From assembly GCF_000812185.1 (NCBI RefSeq), contig NZ_CP007026.1, positions 62,001 to 126,000 of the forward strand: 64,000 nucleotides of DNA, given 5' to 3'. The number at the start of each line of letters is the position of its first letter. The first letter of the stretch is position 1. Position numbers and translations under genes: made by a program. The notes beneath the pieces were generated by a model that saw only the letters and a list, made by a program, of their open reading frames with translations, did not search any database and was not told the DNA's origin. This DNA is from Candidatus Nitrosopelagicus brevis (lineage in GTDB: Archaea; Thermoproteota; Nitrososphaeria; Nitrososphaerales; Nitrosopumilaceae). Positions 62,740-64,000 of the stretch are shown here, piece after piece.

Positions 62740-64000
62740 TTAATTCTCTAATGAAATTTCAGCAAGTAATCTCTCCATTTCATTAACTTTATTCTTATTA
62801 TTTTCTGAAATATTTTCTTCTTCTAATGGGTCTGAATGTAGATCATAAAGATGAACATTTTTCATACAATCATCTCTATCTCGAAAATACTTGTAGTCTG
62901 ATGTTCTAATTCCAATAACTTTAGTATCTGTTTTTTCGTCGGAAAAATTTTCTGTACTCTGTAAATATGCAGGTAATTCATCTAGATCCTCATTATTAAA
63001 ATAAGGAAAAAGTGTTCTACCATGTATTTTTTCATAAAAAGAAAAACCAACTAAACTGAAAACTGTTGGAAAAATATCTACACTTCTTACTTGTTTATCG
63101 ATTATCTTATTCTCATTTACTCCGTATCCTGTAAATAATAAAGGAATAACAAATCTTTCATCAAAAACCTGACTCTTACCTAGAATAATGTTTTCCATTA
63201 TTCTTTTTTTATATGGTGATAACTGTAAACTTTCAAGTTTTTTTAAATCCGGTTCAAGACTATTTTCAATAATATTCTCTCTTCTCTTTGTATAACTTTT
63301 TGAAAGAATCTTTCTCATTGGTTTTAAAAATCCTGGTGATCTTGAAATAATTTTATGACTAACATCAAATGCTTTTCCTTTTGGAATTTTCTTTTTATTT
63401 CGAATCTGTAAATTTAAACGATCCATCTCTTTATCAAATACTCCTACATCTGAACCATGATCTGCAGAAATAACAACTAATGTTTTCTCAAAATCTATCT
63501 CTTCAAAAATCTTACCTAACCATTTATCCATTAAAGATACCATTCGTTCATATTGATTTTTTCCAAGATTAACATCTTCAAAGTCTTCATGTTGAAAATC
63601 TTTATGAAAAATCGCTGGTCCATGAATATCATTTAAGTGAATGTACCAAAACCATTTACTCTTTTCTTTCTTTTCTTTCATTTTGGCAATTAATTCATCA
63701 CCGATTCCATCGTAAAGTGTAGAATTATCATCATAAGAATCTAAATTATCCCCAAATATTTTTTCTAGAGAAAGATTAGTTAAAATTTTTGGAATAAATC
63801 CATACATTTCGTAATTCCTTTTTTTTAATTCTTTTAAAAAAAACATTGAACTTTCTACAATTTCAGATTTTTTTTCATTTTGTTTAAATGAATCAAATGG
63901 GTAATTACCTGTTAAAAGGCTAGATATTGCTGGAAGTGATGATGAAGCAGAGCTAATTGTTTGTGAAAAATATACTCCACGTTGAATCAATTTATCAATA
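62740..64000 (-). CDS. Alkaline-phosphatase/sulfatase-superfamily protein (partial)
   Basis: The reading frame stays open to the window edge on the minus strand, so the true start lies outside; about 420 residues are visible. The ISADHGSDVGVFDKE metal motif and the C-terminal RDRDDCMKNVHLYDLHSDPLEE resemble arylsulfatases. The N-terminal motif reads S-L-P-A-I-S-S-L-L-T-G where true sulfatases have C/S-x-P-x-R ... L-T-G, so the arginine needed for formylglycine formation is absent. A Ser- or Thr-dependent phospho-transferase or esterase acting on the glycan or lipid is therefore likelier than sulfate ester hydrolysis. Confidence 0.85.
   Translation of the reverse strand, partial: IDKLIQRGVYFSQTISSASSSLPAISSLLTGNYPFDSFKQNEKKSEIVESSMFFLKELKKRNYEMYGFIPKILTNLSLEKIFGDNLDSYDDNSTLYDGIGDELIAKMKEKKEKSKWFWYIHLNDIHGPAIFHKDFQHEDFEDVNLGKNQYERMVSLMDKWLGKIFEEIDFEKTLVVISADHGSDVGVFDKEMDRLNLQIRNKKKIPKGKAFDVSHKIISRSPGFLKPMRKILSKSYTKRRENIIENSLEPDLKKLESLQLSPYKKRIMENIILGKSQVFDERFVIPLLFTGYGVNENKIIDKQVRSVDIFPTVFSLVGFSFYEKIHGRTLFPYFNNEDLDELPAYLQSTENFSDEKTDTKVIGIRTSDYKYFRDRDDCMKNVHLYDLHSDPLEEENISENNKNKVNEMERLLAEISLEN

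Overview
The window is AT-rich (about one third G+C) archaeal DNA, most likely from a marine ammonia-oxidising archaeon of the Nitrososphaerota (Thaumarchaeota), Nitrosopumilus/Nitrosarchaeum-like. The information-processing genes are archaeal: aIF2-alpha with Nop10, an Lsm protein, RPA, Lhr, a RadB-like ATPase, pelota, GatD/GatE, Cdc48/VAT, ribosomal protein L2, an archaeal SRP RNA and CCA-less tRNA genes. A tetraether-lipid (GDGT) synthase homologue, a large set of corrin-ring genes and a bacterial-type MetK also fit that lineage. No amo gene lies here, so the assignment is an inference. Many genes have a TATA-like box 25-30 bases before the start codon, suggesting leaderless mRNAs.

1-9.3 kb is a mosaic of short units: an Fe-S photolyase with a universal stress protein, a small-alarmone-hydrolase-like HD protein, a membrane-anchored nuclease-like protein, an Fe-S helicase of the XPD/DinG type, an aldo/keto reductase, and aIF2-alpha with nop10. 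9.3-14.8 kb holds cobalamin genes (cobO, cbiA, cbiC, cbiX, cbiG, cbiD). 14.9-24.4 kb holds a membrane DnaJ-like protein, MetK, Lsm, a RecA-like ATPase, Lhr, RPA and an ABC-2 exporter. 24.4-30.6 kb has tRNA-Gln, a DUF354 protein, grpE-dnaK-dnaJ and tRNA-Leu. 30.7-44.4 kb has an unusual basic repeat protein, gatD-gatE, cdc48, rpl2, the SRP RNA, an Ncs6/TtuA-type thiolase, a site-2 protease, cutA, pelota, a DtxR/MntR-like regulator and a TrmB-like regulator. The TrmB-like gene is divergent from the putative tetraether synthase gene, whose TATA box is flanked by an inverted repeat.

From 46.2 kb to the end lies a surface-glycan island. It holds GalU, UDP-glucose dehydrogenase, a GalE-like epimerase, a sugar aminotransferase and three family-4 glycosyltransferases. 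It also holds a second nucleotide-sugar dehydrogenase translationally coupled to an asparagine-synthetase domain without its glutaminase half, a shortened third dehydrogenase, a membrane-anchored hydrolase, a sulfotransferase, and a sulfatase-fold protein whose active-site motif lacks the usual arginine. These genes could together make an acidic, perhaps amidated or sulfated, glycan for the S-layer or an exopolysaccharide. galU and the second dehydrogenase diverge from an exactly symmetrical promoter region.

Four short genes not obvious from long reading frames were read directly from the sequence: nop10 (8310-8462), two tiny membrane proteins (3943-4053 and 18381-18500) and a 54-residue protein next to dnaJ (30293-30457). 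No CRISPR array, insertion sequence or phage gene was seen.
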